From assembly GCA_002344215.1 (NCBI GenBank), contig DDSV01000018.1:84234-148233 (forward strand): a stretch of DNA of 64,000 nucleotides, in the 5' to 3' direction. The notes beneath the pieces were generated by a model. That model did not search any database, was not told where the DNA came from, and saw only the letters and a list, made by a program, of their open reading frames with translations. The position numbers and the translations under genes were made by a program. Of this stretch, positions 42,333-50,339 are shown one piece after another. The stretch's first letter is position 1. The number at the start of each line of letters is the position of its first letter. The DNA is from Akkermansiaceae bacterium UBA2381 (lineage in GTDB: Bacteria; Verrucomicrobiota; Verrucomicrobiia; Verrucomicrobiales; DEV007).

Positions 42333-43040
42333 GTGCCCCCCAAACGCGCCCGCTCCAAAAAACATCAGCCTTTCGGGCTCGAGATCCTGTACGAGGATCG
42401 TGACATTATCGTCGTCAACAAGGCGGCGGGCCTGCTCTCGATCGGAACCGGGCGGGATGAGGGACGCACCGCCCACGCCTCGCTGATGGACTACGTGCAG
42501 AAGGGGAATCACAAATCCCGCGAGCGGGTCTTCATCGTGCATCGCCTCGACCGGGATACTTCCGGCGCACTTGTTTTTGCGCGCACCGAAGAAGCCAAGA
42601 GCACCCTTCAGAAGAACTGGAACGAAGTCGAGAAAATCTATCTCGCCATGGTCGAGGGAAATCCGGACCCGCCGGAAGGCACCATCTCGAGCTACCTCGT
42701 CGAGAACAATGCCCTGCGCGTCTACTCCACCAACGATCCGGCTCTCGGCAAACTTTCGGAAACCGAATACAAGGTCGTCAAGGTCCAGGGACAGCGCGCT
42801 CTCCTCGAACTACGCCTCCTCACCGGACGGAAGAATCAGATCCGCGTCCATCTCGCGGACAAGGGCTGGCCGATCGTCGGCGATTCGAAGTACGGAAACA
42901 AAATTCGCGACAACAAACGCCTCGCCCTGCATTCCCACAAACTGAGCTTCGATCATCCTTACAACGGGAAACGACTCACCTTCACCGCACCGGTTCCCGA
43001 ATCGTTTCACCGAATGGGCGGCCCTCCTCCGGCAAAATAG
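42333..43040 (+). CDS. RluA-family pseudouridine synthase
   Basis: Isomerises uridine to pseudouridine in rRNA or tRNA. Contains the family motif HRLDRDTSG with the catalytic Asp, IVVNKAAGLLSIG at the N-terminus and RKNQIRVHLADKGWPIVGDSKYG near the C-terminus. No ATG lies upstream of the domain in frame; a GTG at 42333 gives a 235-aa protein without an S4 domain, a normal length for the RluA/TruC branch. A longer frame to 42171 would overlap the divergent helicase gene and is less likely. Target base unknown. Confidence 0.88.
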   Translation: MPPKRARSKKHQPFGLEILYEDRDIIVVNKAAGLLSIGTGRDEGRTAHASLMDYVQKGNHKSRERVFIVHRLDRDTSGALVFARTEEAKSTLQKNWNEVEKIYLAMVEGNPDPPEGTISSYLVENNALRVYSTNDPALGKLSETEYKVVKVQGQRALLELRLLTGRKNQIRVHLADKGWPIVGDSKYGNKIRDNKRLALHSHKLSFDHPYNGKRLTFTAPVPESFHRMGGPPPAK

Positions 43041-43122
43041 AAGGACGAACGGATCGTCAGCGAAGACCGCGATCACCCTTTTCTACTCGCGCTCCGGCTC
43101 AGGTTCGGACACACTGCAGGCC

Positions 43123-44082
43123 ATGAATGCAACGCTCCTTCGCGTCCTCATCGTCTTCGGGATCGCCGCCACCTACGGCATCATCTGCCGAATCCTTTTT
43201 GCGCTCCAGGGAACACAGGGATGGCTCGATATCGTCTCGGTGGCCTTCATTTACACGATGCCGCTCAGCCTCGGAGCCTTGGTATGTTTCTTCGGCTACA
43301 AGCTCGATCAACCTTCGCGGTTCTGGGCGCTCTGGGCTCCGCCGCTGGCGATGGCTCTCATTCTCCTTGGCAGCGTGGTGTTGAACATCGAGGCGGCGAT
43401 GTGCGTTCTCGTGGCCGTTCCGGTGGTGCTGCCGTTTTCCCTTCTGGGCGGCTGGGTCATGAGTCTGATTCTGAAAAAGAGAGAGGAAAAAGGCCGGCTC
43501 CAGATGACCTGCTTTGTCCTTCTTCCTTTTGCGGTCGCCCCCGTGGAAAGGATGTGGGAATCCCCGCATGAAACACGGATCATGGAGAATTCGGTTTCCA
43601 TTTCCGCTCCGGCCGAAAAGATCTGGGACCAAATCTGCGAGGTGCCGGCCATCGGAAGGGATGAGATTCCCGGGCAGTGGATTTATCACCTCGGATTTCC
43701 CCGTCCCGTCGCCGCGATGCTCGATCATGAGGGAGTCGGCGGTCGTCGACATGCCACCTTCGAGGGGGATGTCTCCTTTTATGAAGTGGTCACCCATTGG
43801 GAGCCGGAGAAAAAACTCTCCTTCACGATCAAGGCCGATCCGGAGTTCATTCCCAAAACCGCTTTCGACGAACACATCATTATCGGCGGTCGATTCTATG
43901 ACGTTCTCAACGGAACCTACGAGATCGAAAAGGTGGGGGAAAATGAATGTGTTCTTCACCTCTCCAGCACGCATCGTCTCTCAACGCGATTCAACTGGTA
44001 TGCCGGATGGTGGAGCGAATGGGTCATGAATCAGATCCAGGGATCCATCCTCGAGGTGATACGGAAGCGATGTGAGGCATAG
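43123..44082 (+). CDS. Membrane protein with C-terminal SRPBCC domain
   Basis: A 319-aa protein with four or five N-terminal membrane helices (about 1-24, 36-60, 67-85, 87-118 and 128-140) followed by a START-like SRPBCC domain (about 150-319: ENSVSISAPAEKIWDQICEVPAIGRDE...HEGVGGRRHATFEGDVSFYEVVTHWEPEKKLSFTI). SRPBCC domains bind hydrophobic ligands in a deep cavity. The fusion suggests handling of a lipid-like molecule at the membrane, which is inference. It is followed by the gluconokinase gene with a 100-bp gap. Confidence 0.75.
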   Translation: MNATLLRVLIVFGIAATYGIICRILFALQGTQGWLDIVSVAFIYTMPLSLGALVCFFGYKLDQPSRFWALWAPPLAMALILLGSVVLNIEAAMCVLVAVPVVLPFSLLGGWVMSLILKKREEKGRLQMTCFVLLPFAVAPVERMWESPHETRIMENSVSISAPAEKIWDQICEVPAIGRDEIPGQWIYHLGFPRPVAAMLDHEGVGGRRHATFEGDVSFYEVVTHWEPEKKLSFTIKADPEFIPKTAFDEHIIIGGRFYDVLNGTYEIEKVGENECVLHLSSTHRLSTRFNWYAGWWSEWVMNQIQGSILEVIRKRCEA

Positions 44083-44182
44083 AGTTTCAAAACGACCGGA
44101 AAGCGCAAATTTCTGGCGACGTTTTCGATTCGATCTATACTCGTCAGCACTTCGACCTCCTCGTGCGAGATATTGTGAATTC

Positions 44183-44686
44183 ATGAAACCCTTCATCGTC
44201 ATCATGGGCGTTTCCGGTTGCGGAAAAACAACCATCGCGGAACGACTTGCCGACGAAATCGGCGGACTCTTTCTGGAGGGTGATTCCTACCATCCCCGCG
44301 AAAACAAAACCAAGATGGGAGCGGGAGTTCCCCTCCAGGACGAGGACCGCTGGCCCTGGTTCGACAAATTGATCCATGCCGCCAACGGAGTATTCGAAGC
44401 GGATTGCATCCCGGTCCTGGCCTGCTCGGCGTTAAAGCAGAGTTACCGCGACTATCTTTTCCGTTCCTTCGACGAACACCGCCTCATCTATCTCAAGGGC
44501 ACCTTTGAGATGATCAAGGCCCGCATGGATTCACGGGAGCATGAATACATGACCTCGGACCTGCTGAGGAGTCAGTTCGCCATTCTCGAGGAGCCGACCC
44601 CCGGTCCCGATCTTCTTACCCTGTCGATCGAACTTTCCCCCGACGAGATTGTTCATTCCATTCGTGAGTGGCTCGATCTTTCCTGA
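44183..44686 (+). CDS. gntK: Gluconokinase, GntK type
   Basis: Phosphorylates gluconate to 6-phosphogluconate for the pentose phosphate or Entner-Doudoroff route. The 167-aa protein from ATG 44183 has the P-loop GVSGCGKTT at 9-17, the GDSYHPRENKTKMGAGVPLQDEDRWPW signature of the family, LACSALKQSYRDYL and the HEYMTSDLLRSQFAILEEP lid region. The longer frame from 44072 has no conserved sequence. It is followed by a glycosyltransferase gene after 6 bp, probably as an operon of convenience. Confidence 0.93.
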   Translation: MKPFIVIMGVSGCGKTTIAERLADEIGGLFLEGDSYHPRENKTKMGAGVPLQDEDRWPWFDKLIHAANGVFEADCIPVLACSALKQSYRDYLFRSFDEHRLIYLKGTFEMIKARMDSREHEYMTSDLLRSQFAILEEPTPGPDLLTLSIELSPDEIVHSIREWLDLS

Positions 44687-44692
44687 AAAACG

Positions 44693-45643
44693 ATGGGAAA
44701 GGTCCTTTTCATTCGCGGGGGAGCGGTGGGCGATTTCATCCTTACGATGCCGGCGATGCGGCTCGTGAGAGAATCCCTTCCGGAAACCGAGATCGAAGTG
44801 CTCGGATACCCGGGGATTGCCAATCTCGCCCTCGTCACCGGAATCGCCGACCGCCTGCGATCCATCGAAGATGCCCGGCTGGCGACCTTCTTCATCCCGG
44901 GAGCCAAACTCGACCCCGAATGGTGTGCCTATTTTGCAGGCTTCGACGTGGTCGTCAGCTTTCTCTACGACCCGGACGGATATTTTGCGGCCAATCTCAA
45001 GGTCGCCGGCGTGAAAACACTCATCGCCTGTCCCTATCGCCCCGTTCAGGAAGCTCCCTTCGTGCCTGCGGCGATTCAGTTCGCCAAGCCACTCGAGCAA
45101 CTCGCCCTCTTTTTGGACGACCCCTCCCTCGAACTCGACTACCCGCTCGCCGGAGACTCCTTTGAGGACGAACAGGGTCCGCTCATCGCGCTTCACCCCG
45201 GAAGCGGAAGTCCCTCAAAGAACTGGAGTTTCGAAGCCTGGACCGAAGTGCTCCGCGGATTGCACCTCCGCCATCCGGACGCCCGCTTTCTCATCACCAG
45301 TGGCGAAGCGGAAGGCGGGGTAATCGATCAATTCCTCGATCTGCTGGCCGGGACCCCGGTTCCGCACCGTCACCTCGGCGGACGCAGCCTCGCTGAACTG
45401 GGAGCCATCTATCGCCAGGTTGACTACTTTCTGGGACACGACAGCGGGATCTCTCATCTCGCGGCCAGTGCGGGAGCCGCCGGTCTTCTTCTCTTTGGAC
45501 CCACGAATCCCGCGATCTGGGCTCCGGTATCAAGTCGGGTGAGGACCGTGCGATCCATCAACGGTTCTCTGGGTGAAATCCGTCCGGAGGAGGTCCTCAA
45601 AGCGATCGATCCCGAAAGTTATTCACGGCCTCTTAGAAGATAA
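44693..45643 (+). CDS. Glycosyltransferase family 9 (heptosyltransferase-like)
   Basis: Lipopolysaccharide-type sugar transferase of 316 aa. Features: IRGGAVGDFILTMPAMRLVRESLP (N-terminal Gly-rich loop), LHPGSGSPSKNWSFEAW at the start of the C-terminal domain, and GHDSGISHLAASAGAAGLLLFGPTNPAIWAP, the donor-binding GT9 signature. It probably adds heptose or a related sugar to an outer-membrane glycolipid core, consistent with a Gram-negative cell; no other LPS gene is nearby. A TTATTCACG sequence lies in its last codons, part of a DnaA-box-like cluster. Confidence 0.9.
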   Translation: MGKVLFIRGGAVGDFILTMPAMRLVRESLPETEIEVLGYPGIANLALVTGIADRLRSIEDARLATFFIPGAKLDPEWCAYFAGFDVVVSFLYDPDGYFAANLKVAGVKTLIACPYRPVQEAPFVPAAIQFAKPLEQLALFLDDPSLELDYPLAGDSFEDEQGPLIALHPGSGSPSKNWSFEAWTEVLRGLHLRHPDARFLITSGEAEGGVIDQFLDLLAGTPVPHRHLGGRSLAELGAIYRQVDYFLGHDSGISHLAASAGAAGLLLFGPTNPAIWAPVSSRVRTVRSINGSLGEIRPEEVLKAIDPESYSRPLRR

Positions 45644-45806
45644 TCATTTTTTGGAAAGGGATAATATCTTATTCTATCCGTGAATAACTCCGAATCTCCG
45701 ATGTAACTCCAGGAGATAGAGAGAGTAACGAGGTGAATAGAATTGTTCATATCCCGCCCCGTAACTCTCGAATAACCCGCTTCAGCAAGCAATAAGCCCG
45801 AGTTGT
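45644..45806. other. AT-rich intergenic region with DnaA-box-like sequences
   Basis: The left part (to about 45680) is AT-rich (TAATCATTTTTTGG, GATAATATCTTATTC). TTATTCACG occurs at 45619-45627 (plus) and 45679-45687 (minus), and TTATTCACA at 45823-45831 (plus, inside the rnc 3' end). A run of four related 10-mers (GTTGTTCAGA, GTTGCTCACG, GTTATTCACA, TGTTCTTCAC) spans about 45802-45841. The flanking genes converge on this region. Confidence 0.4.
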
Positions 45807-46532
45807 TCAGAGTTGCTCACGGTTATTCACATGTTCTTCACCAGAGTTGTGACCCTCCCAAAGCCTTGAGCGGAGAGCATCCGAAGCGGCATTGATCTCG
45901 GCCTCTTTTTTGCTGTTTCCCGATCCCTGACCGAGGCTTTTTCCCTCCCATCGGACCTCGGCGAGGAAGGACTTGAGGTGATCGGGACCCTCCTGGCTCA
46001 GGATCCGATAGGTTGGGCTGGTTGGGGCGATGGCCTGAAGAAATTCCTGCAACTCGCCCTTGGGGTTCATTTCCTCAGGCTGGGCGACGATTTCTTCGAC
46101 AAACTCACGGAAGTTGGCAAAAAAGAATTCCCGGGCCGCTTCGAGGCCGCCGTCGAGATAGATCGCCCCGGCGAGAGCTTCAAAGGCGTCAGCCAGGTTG
46201 GAGCTTCGTTTACGACCCCCGCTCGCCAGTTCGCCTTTGCCGAGCAGCAGATGCTGCCCGAGCTCAATCTTGTTCGCAAAATGGCAAAGCGCCTCCCGCG
46301 AGACGAGACGGCTTCGTAGTTTCGTGAGACGTCCCTCGCCGAAGTCGGGGAAACGCCGGAAGAGTTCGTCGGTGAGGATCAATTGAATGACCGCGTCGCC
46401 AAGATATTCGAGGCGCTGATTGTCGAAGTGACCGCGCTTCGCTTCGTAGGAAAGGCTCGGATGGGTGAGCGCTTCGGTCAGAAGATCGGGATTGGCGAAG
46501 CGGTAGTTGATCGTGGCCTCAATCGAATCCAT
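45807..46532 (-). CDS. rnc: Ribonuclease III
   Basis: Double-strand-specific endoribonuclease for rRNA and mRNA processing. The 241-aa protein has the endonuclease domain with NQRLEYLGDAVIQL (E42, D46), LADAFEALAGAIYLDGG supplying the second acidic pair, and a C-terminal double-stranded RNA-binding domain (about 155-225: PKGELQEFLQAIAPTSPTYRIL...GQGSGNSKKEAEINAASDAL). Length is normal. It overlaps the DnaA-box-like tandem 10-mers at its 3' end. Confidence 0.96.
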   Translation of the reverse strand: MDSIEATINYRFANPDLLTEALTHPSLSYEAKRGHFDNQRLEYLGDAVIQLILTDELFRRFPDFGEGRLTKLRSRLVSREALCHFANKIELGQHLLLGKGELASGGRKRSSNLADAFEALAGAIYLDGGLEAAREFFFANFREFVEEIVAQPEEMNPKGELQEFLQAIAPTSPTYRILSQEGPDHLKSFLAEVRWEGKSLGQGSGNSKKEAEINAASDALRSRLWEGHNSGEEHVNNREQL

Positions 46533-46596
46533 GAAAGGTAGCTGATTGCCATCAGGACCGGATCGCCGGGAACCGGATTCGCGGGGCGGGTTGAAA

Positions 46597-46672
46597 TGGG
46601 GTGGCTGACGGGGCTTGAACCCGCGACAACCGGAATCACAATCCGGGGCTCTACCACTGAGCTACAGCCACC
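46597..46672 (-). tRNA. tRNA-His (anticodon GTG), CCA encoded
   Basis: Read on the minus strand: 5' GGTGGCTGTAGCTCAGTGG, an anticodon stem CCGGA-TTGTGAT-TCCGG with GTG, T-arm GCGGGTTCAAGCCCCGT, and 3' CAGCCACC followed by CCA. The extra 5' G pairs with C73, the identity pair of bacterial tRNA-His. All arms fold. Confidence 0.96.
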
Positions 46673-46805
46673 ATCTCATTGACGGGCCGACCGGGGCCGG
46701 ACCGCGCGCAGTCGGGAAAATAGAGCAAACAACTCCATTTTCCAACGGAAAATGAGGACGATTGCAAAATCCACCCTTTCGTTGGAACGTCTCCAAACTC
46801 CGACC

Positions 46806-47387
46806 ATGCATTCCCTACCTGATCCCGACTGGCGTCCCGTCGCCTTCAAAGAGTGGCAGCTCATCGCTTCGGCGCTCGCTTCGGGGGAGCAGTCGGTGAT
46901 CCTGAGAAAAGGCGGGATTTCAGAAGGGAAGGCGGGATTTCAGTGGCTGCACGATCGCTTTTTCCTCTTTCCGAGTCTATTTCATGAGCAGGCGGAACAG
47001 GTGAAACCCCTGCCGGACGGTTCACTTCGCTCGCTTCCTGATATTTCCGGGAAGGAGGACGACATCGTCTTTTCCGTCTATGTCGAGGCCTTCCAAACGG
47101 GAAGGCTCACCGATTGGGACGAGGTGATGCGTCTCGACCCCTACCATATCTGGAAAGAGGAGATCGTCCGGGAGAGATTCGAATGGGGGGAGGAGCCCGG
47201 AATTTCCTACGCGATCGTCAGGGCCCGTCACCTCACCGACCCCTGGATTCTAAAAGATCGCAGCACCTTCGGGGGCTGCCGCTCCTGGTTCGGTTTACCT
47301 CCGGATGAGGCGGGAGGCTGGCGCGAGCGTCTCGAGTCCTCACAGGAGGTTGAAGCGCACTGTGGGCTGCCGGAGTGGTTGATTTAG
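46806..47387 (+). CDS. DUF1802 family protein
   Basis: A 193-aa cytosolic protein of a conserved family without known function. Family marks: AFKEWQLIASALASGEQSVILRKGGISEG, then FQWLHDRFFLFPSLFHEQ, and the C-terminal IVRARHLTDPWILKDRSTFGGCRSWFGLP. Homologues are scattered in cyanobacteria and PVC bacteria. The start at the internal ATG 46806 precedes the first conserved block by about ten residues. Stand-alone gene downstream of tRNA-His, on the opposite strand. Confidence 0.82.
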   Translation: MHSLPDPDWRPVAFKEWQLIASALASGEQSVILRKGGISEGKAGFQWLHDRFFLFPSLFHEQAEQVKPLPDGSLRSLPDISGKEDDIVFSVYVEAFQTGRLTDWDEVMRLDPYHIWKEEIVRERFEWGEEPGISYAIVRARHLTDPWILKDRSTFGGCRSWFGLPPDEAGGWRERLESSQEVEAHCGLPEWLI

Positions 47388-47460
47388 ATTGGCAAAAGCC
47401 CGAGGGTGAGGTTTCATAGTTCATCCGGGCCCGGCCCGATGGATCCTCCGCACCACCACC

Positions 47461-48198
47461 ATGTTACCCGAAGTCGAGAAACTCGTCCGCGTTCAACACC
47501 ACGATCAGAAGATCAAAGCCCTCGACAAGGAGCTTGCGGGCATTCCGGTCGAAGAGGAGGACATCAAGGAGCGCCTCATTGAGGATCAGCGGGCTGTCGA
47601 AGCGGCAAAGCTGGAGATGCAGCACACCGAAGTCGCCGTCAAGAATCTCGAAATCGACGTCGCCACCCGCCGCGATTCGATCGTGAAGCTGAAAATGCAG
47701 CAGTTCGAGACGCGGAAGAACGAGGAATTTCAGCGCATGGCTCTCGAGATCGAGCGCTACACCAAGGAGATCGCAGGGCTTGAGGATAAAGAGATGGAAT
47801 TGATGGAGAAGGCCGACCTGCAGAAGAAGGCACTCGACTCCGCCCGGGCGAAGCTGAAGGAAAACGAGACCTCGGTGAAAGAGGAACTCGAGGACCTCGC
47901 CGAACTCGCCGCCAAACTCAAGGCCGATCGCGCCGCCGAATTGGCCGAGCGTGAGAAGCACGCCTCGGCAATGGACGACGCCGTGCTCGACAATTACAAC
48001 CGCCTCTTCAAGTCGAAAAACGGTATGGCCGTGGTCGGCCTGGTTGACGAAATCTGCCAGGGCTGCCACATGAAGGTCGTGAAAGCGACCGTCGTCGAGG
48101 TCAAAGCCGAGCACGACCTGGCCCATTGTGAAAACTGCGGCCGCATTCTCTACTGGTGGACCGATGACAGCGTCGGGAAAAACCGGGGTGACTATTGA
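47461..48198 (+). CDS. Coiled-coil protein with C4 zinc ribbon (CT398-like)
   Basis: A 245-aa protein: a long antiparallel coiled coil (about 10-185, rich in E, K, L and A heptads) ending in a zinc ribbon with CQGC and CENCG (residues about 199-225). This is the layout of chlamydial CT398 and its relatives, proposed to bind nucleic acid or secretion/sigma-54 partners in Chlamydia. Genuine function in free-living PVC bacteria is unknown. It is followed by a small membrane protein gene 28 bp downstream. Confidence 0.87.
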   Translation: MLPEVEKLVRVQHHDQKIKALDKELAGIPVEEEDIKERLIEDQRAVEAAKLEMQHTEVAVKNLEIDVATRRDSIVKLKMQQFETRKNEEFQRMALEIERYTKEIAGLEDKEMELMEKADLQKKALDSARAKLKENETSVKEELEDLAELAAKLKADRAAELAEREKHASAMDDAVLDNYNRLFKSKNGMAVVGLVDEICQGCHMKVVKATVVEVKAEHDLAHCENCGRILYWWTDDSVGKNRGDY

Positions 48199-48226
48199 TC
48201 GGTTAGGGCCGAAGGCCCGCTACCAA

Positions 48227-48517
48227 ATGATTATCACGCGAAGCCATCCGCCACACGTGATCCGCTGGTTCTGTTTAATTCTGGCCGTGGGTGCCCTGAT
48301 CTCCTTTCTTATTTCAGGTTTTGTTTGGTATGAGAATGACCGATCCGGAGAGGCGGTCTACCGGGCGGACATGCGCGGGATTGTGAAGGAAGACATCACC
48401 AGAAACCTGCATCCCGCAAAATTTCGAGAGGCCCAGACGAGACTGGTCCTTCGAATGGGACTTACCGGAGTGCTCTGCGTGATCGGTTTCGGTTTTTTGA
48501 GAAAGCTTGGAGCATAG
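48227..48517 (+). CDS. Small two-helix membrane protein, unknown
   Basis: A 96-aa protein from the ATG at 48227, 28 bp after the Zn-ribbon gene. Two hydrophobic helices (about 14-36, FCLILAVGALISFLISGFVW, and 75-92, MGLTGVLCVIGFGFL) enclose a polar loop of some 35 residues. I do not recognise a family. The longer overlapping frame from 48128 reads through the zinc-ribbon codons of the previous gene and is rejected. Confidence 0.6.
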   Translation: MIITRSHPPHVIRWFCLILAVGALISFLISGFVWYENDRSGEAVYRADMRGIVKEDITRNLHPAKFREAQTRLVLRMGLTGVLCVIGFGFLRKLGA

Positions 48518-48618
48518 GGAACCCCGCTGATAAAATCCCCGGCGGCGGAAAATTCTCGACGAACAGCTCCGCCTAAACGAGCATCCTGCTTGCCTTTCCG
48601 TGTGGATAACCAATCACC

Positions 48619-49401
48619 ATGAAGACCTGGATCCTTTTCCTTTTCGCCCTGTTGTCTCCGATCCTGCAGGCCGAAATTCTTGAGCCCGAGTTGTTTCAAC
48701 TGGCGGTTAAATATGAGGAGGACACCAAAACGCTCCAGCAACAGAAAACGGCAGCCATCGAGAGATCCGGCAAACGCTATCTGACGGATCTCGATTTCGC
48801 CGAGAAGTCGGCGACAGCATCGGGAGACCTTCCACTCGTCGCGGCCATCGTCAAAGAGCGTGATTCTTTGAGCCGGAGTCCGGGAAAAGAATTCCCCGAA
48901 GGATTGCCGAGGAGTCTGAAGAATTCGCGTGAGAGTTATCTCGATGGCGTTGAACGCATCGAGACGACCCACCTTGAGAATCAGGAGCGCATCGATGCGG
49001 ACTATCTGCGGTCACTCGGATCCCTCCAATCGAAAGCAGCCGAGAATCCGAAGCTGGCGACTCAGATCGCTGCCGAAAAGCAGCGGCTTCTCGAAGGGGT
49101 GAAGTCAAAGGACACGACATCCGGTAACCCTCTCTCAAAAGAGGAACTCGCCAAAGAACTGATCGGGCACTGGTACTGGGGTAGTGAAAAGCTGTGGATG
49201 GCGATCACGGCGGACGGAAAGGCCTTCCTCGATACTAAAATCCTCACGTGGACGGCAGAGGACGATGGAGCAGTCACTTTTGTGGACACGAAAGAGACCG
49301 ATGCCACGGCGGTTTGCCGCTTCAATATTCCTGACAAAAGCTTCACCGGCACCAATTTTGACGGCACCCCGGTCAAAGGCACTCTCAAGGAGAAACGCTG
49401 A
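48619..49401 (+). CDS. Secreted protein: long helical region plus C-terminal beta domain, unknown
   Basis: A 260-aa exported protein. Signal peptide WILFLFALLSPILQAE, a coiled-coil-rich region (about 25-165, heavy in E, K, Q) and a C-terminal domain starting LIGHWYWGSEKLWMAITADGKAFLD that looks like a small beta barrel. The same order occurs in the secreted protein at 25691-26239, including a W-x-x followed by a Gly-rich strand. It precedes an alpha/beta-hydrolase gene by 26 bp and may be co-transcribed with it. Confidence 0.68.
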   Translation: MKTWILFLFALLSPILQAEILEPELFQLAVKYEEDTKTLQQQKTAAIERSGKRYLTDLDFAEKSATASGDLPLVAAIVKERDSLSRSPGKEFPEGLPRSLKNSRESYLDGVERIETTHLENQERIDADYLRSLGSLQSKAAENPKLATQIAAEKQRLLEGVKSKDTTSGNPLSKEELAKELIGHWYWGSEKLWMAITADGKAFLDTKILTWTAEDDGAVTFVDTKETDATAVCRFNIPDKSFTGTNFDGTPVKGTLKEKR

Positions 49402-49427
49402 TTCAGCGTCGAATTCCTCCTGAACTC

Positions 49428-50336
49428 ATGTCCTGCCCTACTCGTCTTTTCTACGCGGCGGCGATCCTGTCTTCGTCATGCGTTCACGCTCAGATCCCCC
49501 CTGTTCCGGAACCCGATCTGGCGAACCTTGCTTACGGGGTTCACGCGCGTCAGGTCCTCGACTTTTATCGCGCCAAATCGGATGAGGCGACGCCGCTTTT
49601 GTTTTTTGTTCACGGCGGCGGTTGGATGACAGGGGACAAGGCAAATCCCGATTTTCTCGCGAAGTGTCTTGAATCCGGCATCTCCGTTGTCTCGATCAAC
49701 TACCGGCTCATTGCCGATGCGCAGGCGGAAGGGATTTTCCCGCCAGTGAAAGCCTGCCTCGACGATGCCGCAAGGGCCCTGCAGTTTGTGCGCAGCCGGT
49801 CTGCGGAATGGCGCATCGATAAGAACCGCATCGCCAGCTGCGGAGGGTCCGCCGGGGGCTTCTCCGCCTTGTGGCTCGCTTTTCATCCCGACCTCGCGGA
49901 TCCGAACAGCGCCGATCCCGTCTCGCGCGAATCGACCCGTCTCACCTGCGCTCTCGCTTTCGTTCCGCAGACGACCCTCGATCCGGAGCAGATGATGAAG
50001 TGGATCCCGAACAACGAGTACGGGAATCACGCCTTCGGTCTCCCTGACATGAAGACCTTTGTTGAGCAGCGCGACTCTCTGCTCCCCTGGATAGAACGGT
50101 TTTCCCCCTATGCCCTCGCCTCAGGCGATGATCCACCGGTCCTGCTTTTCTATGACAATCCGCCGAACCCAGGCCAGCCCTATAAAGATCCTCCCCACTC
50201 CGCGAATTTCGGAGCGGGACTGGCGGAAAAGCTCAAGGCCGTCGGCATCGAGCATGAGATCAACTTCAACAACGACTACCCGAACATGAAATACCCTGAC
50301 CTGTTCGGATTTCTGATCTCAAAGTTGAAGGAATGA
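49428..50336 (+). CDS. Secreted alpha/beta hydrolase (BD-FAE/esterase-like)
   Basis: Exported esterase-like protein of 302 aa: signal peptide LFYAAAILSSSCVHAQ, oxyanion-hole motif FFVHGGGWMTGDK, nucleophile elbow CGGSAGG and an Asp in SGDDPPVLLF, as in hormone-sensitive-lipase-like and acetyl-esterase families. The usual catalytic His near the C-terminus (as in GHGF) is not visible: that region reads NNDYPNMKYPDLFGF. Either another His serves (GIEHEI) or the protein is not a standard hydrolase. Converges with the acyl-activating gene, three bases between stops. Confidence 0.82.
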   Translation: MSCPTRLFYAAAILSSSCVHAQIPPVPEPDLANLAYGVHARQVLDFYRAKSDEATPLLFFVHGGGWMTGDKANPDFLAKCLESGISVVSINYRLIADAQAEGIFPPVKACLDDAARALQFVRSRSAEWRIDKNRIASCGGSAGGFSALWLAFHPDLADPNSADPVSRESTRLTCALAFVPQTTLDPEQMMKWIPNNEYGNHAFGLPDMKTFVEQRDSLLPWIERFSPYALASGDDPPVLLFYDNPPNPGQPYKDPPHSANFGAGLAEKLKAVGIEHEINFNNDYPNMKYPDLFGFLISKLKE

Positions 50337-50339
50337 TCC

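Noticed and set aside
45619..45841. Chromosomal origin oriC
   Set aside because: DnaA-box-like sequences exist, but flanking genes converge and no dnaA, dnaN or gidA is near. Kept only as a finding, not as an origin call.
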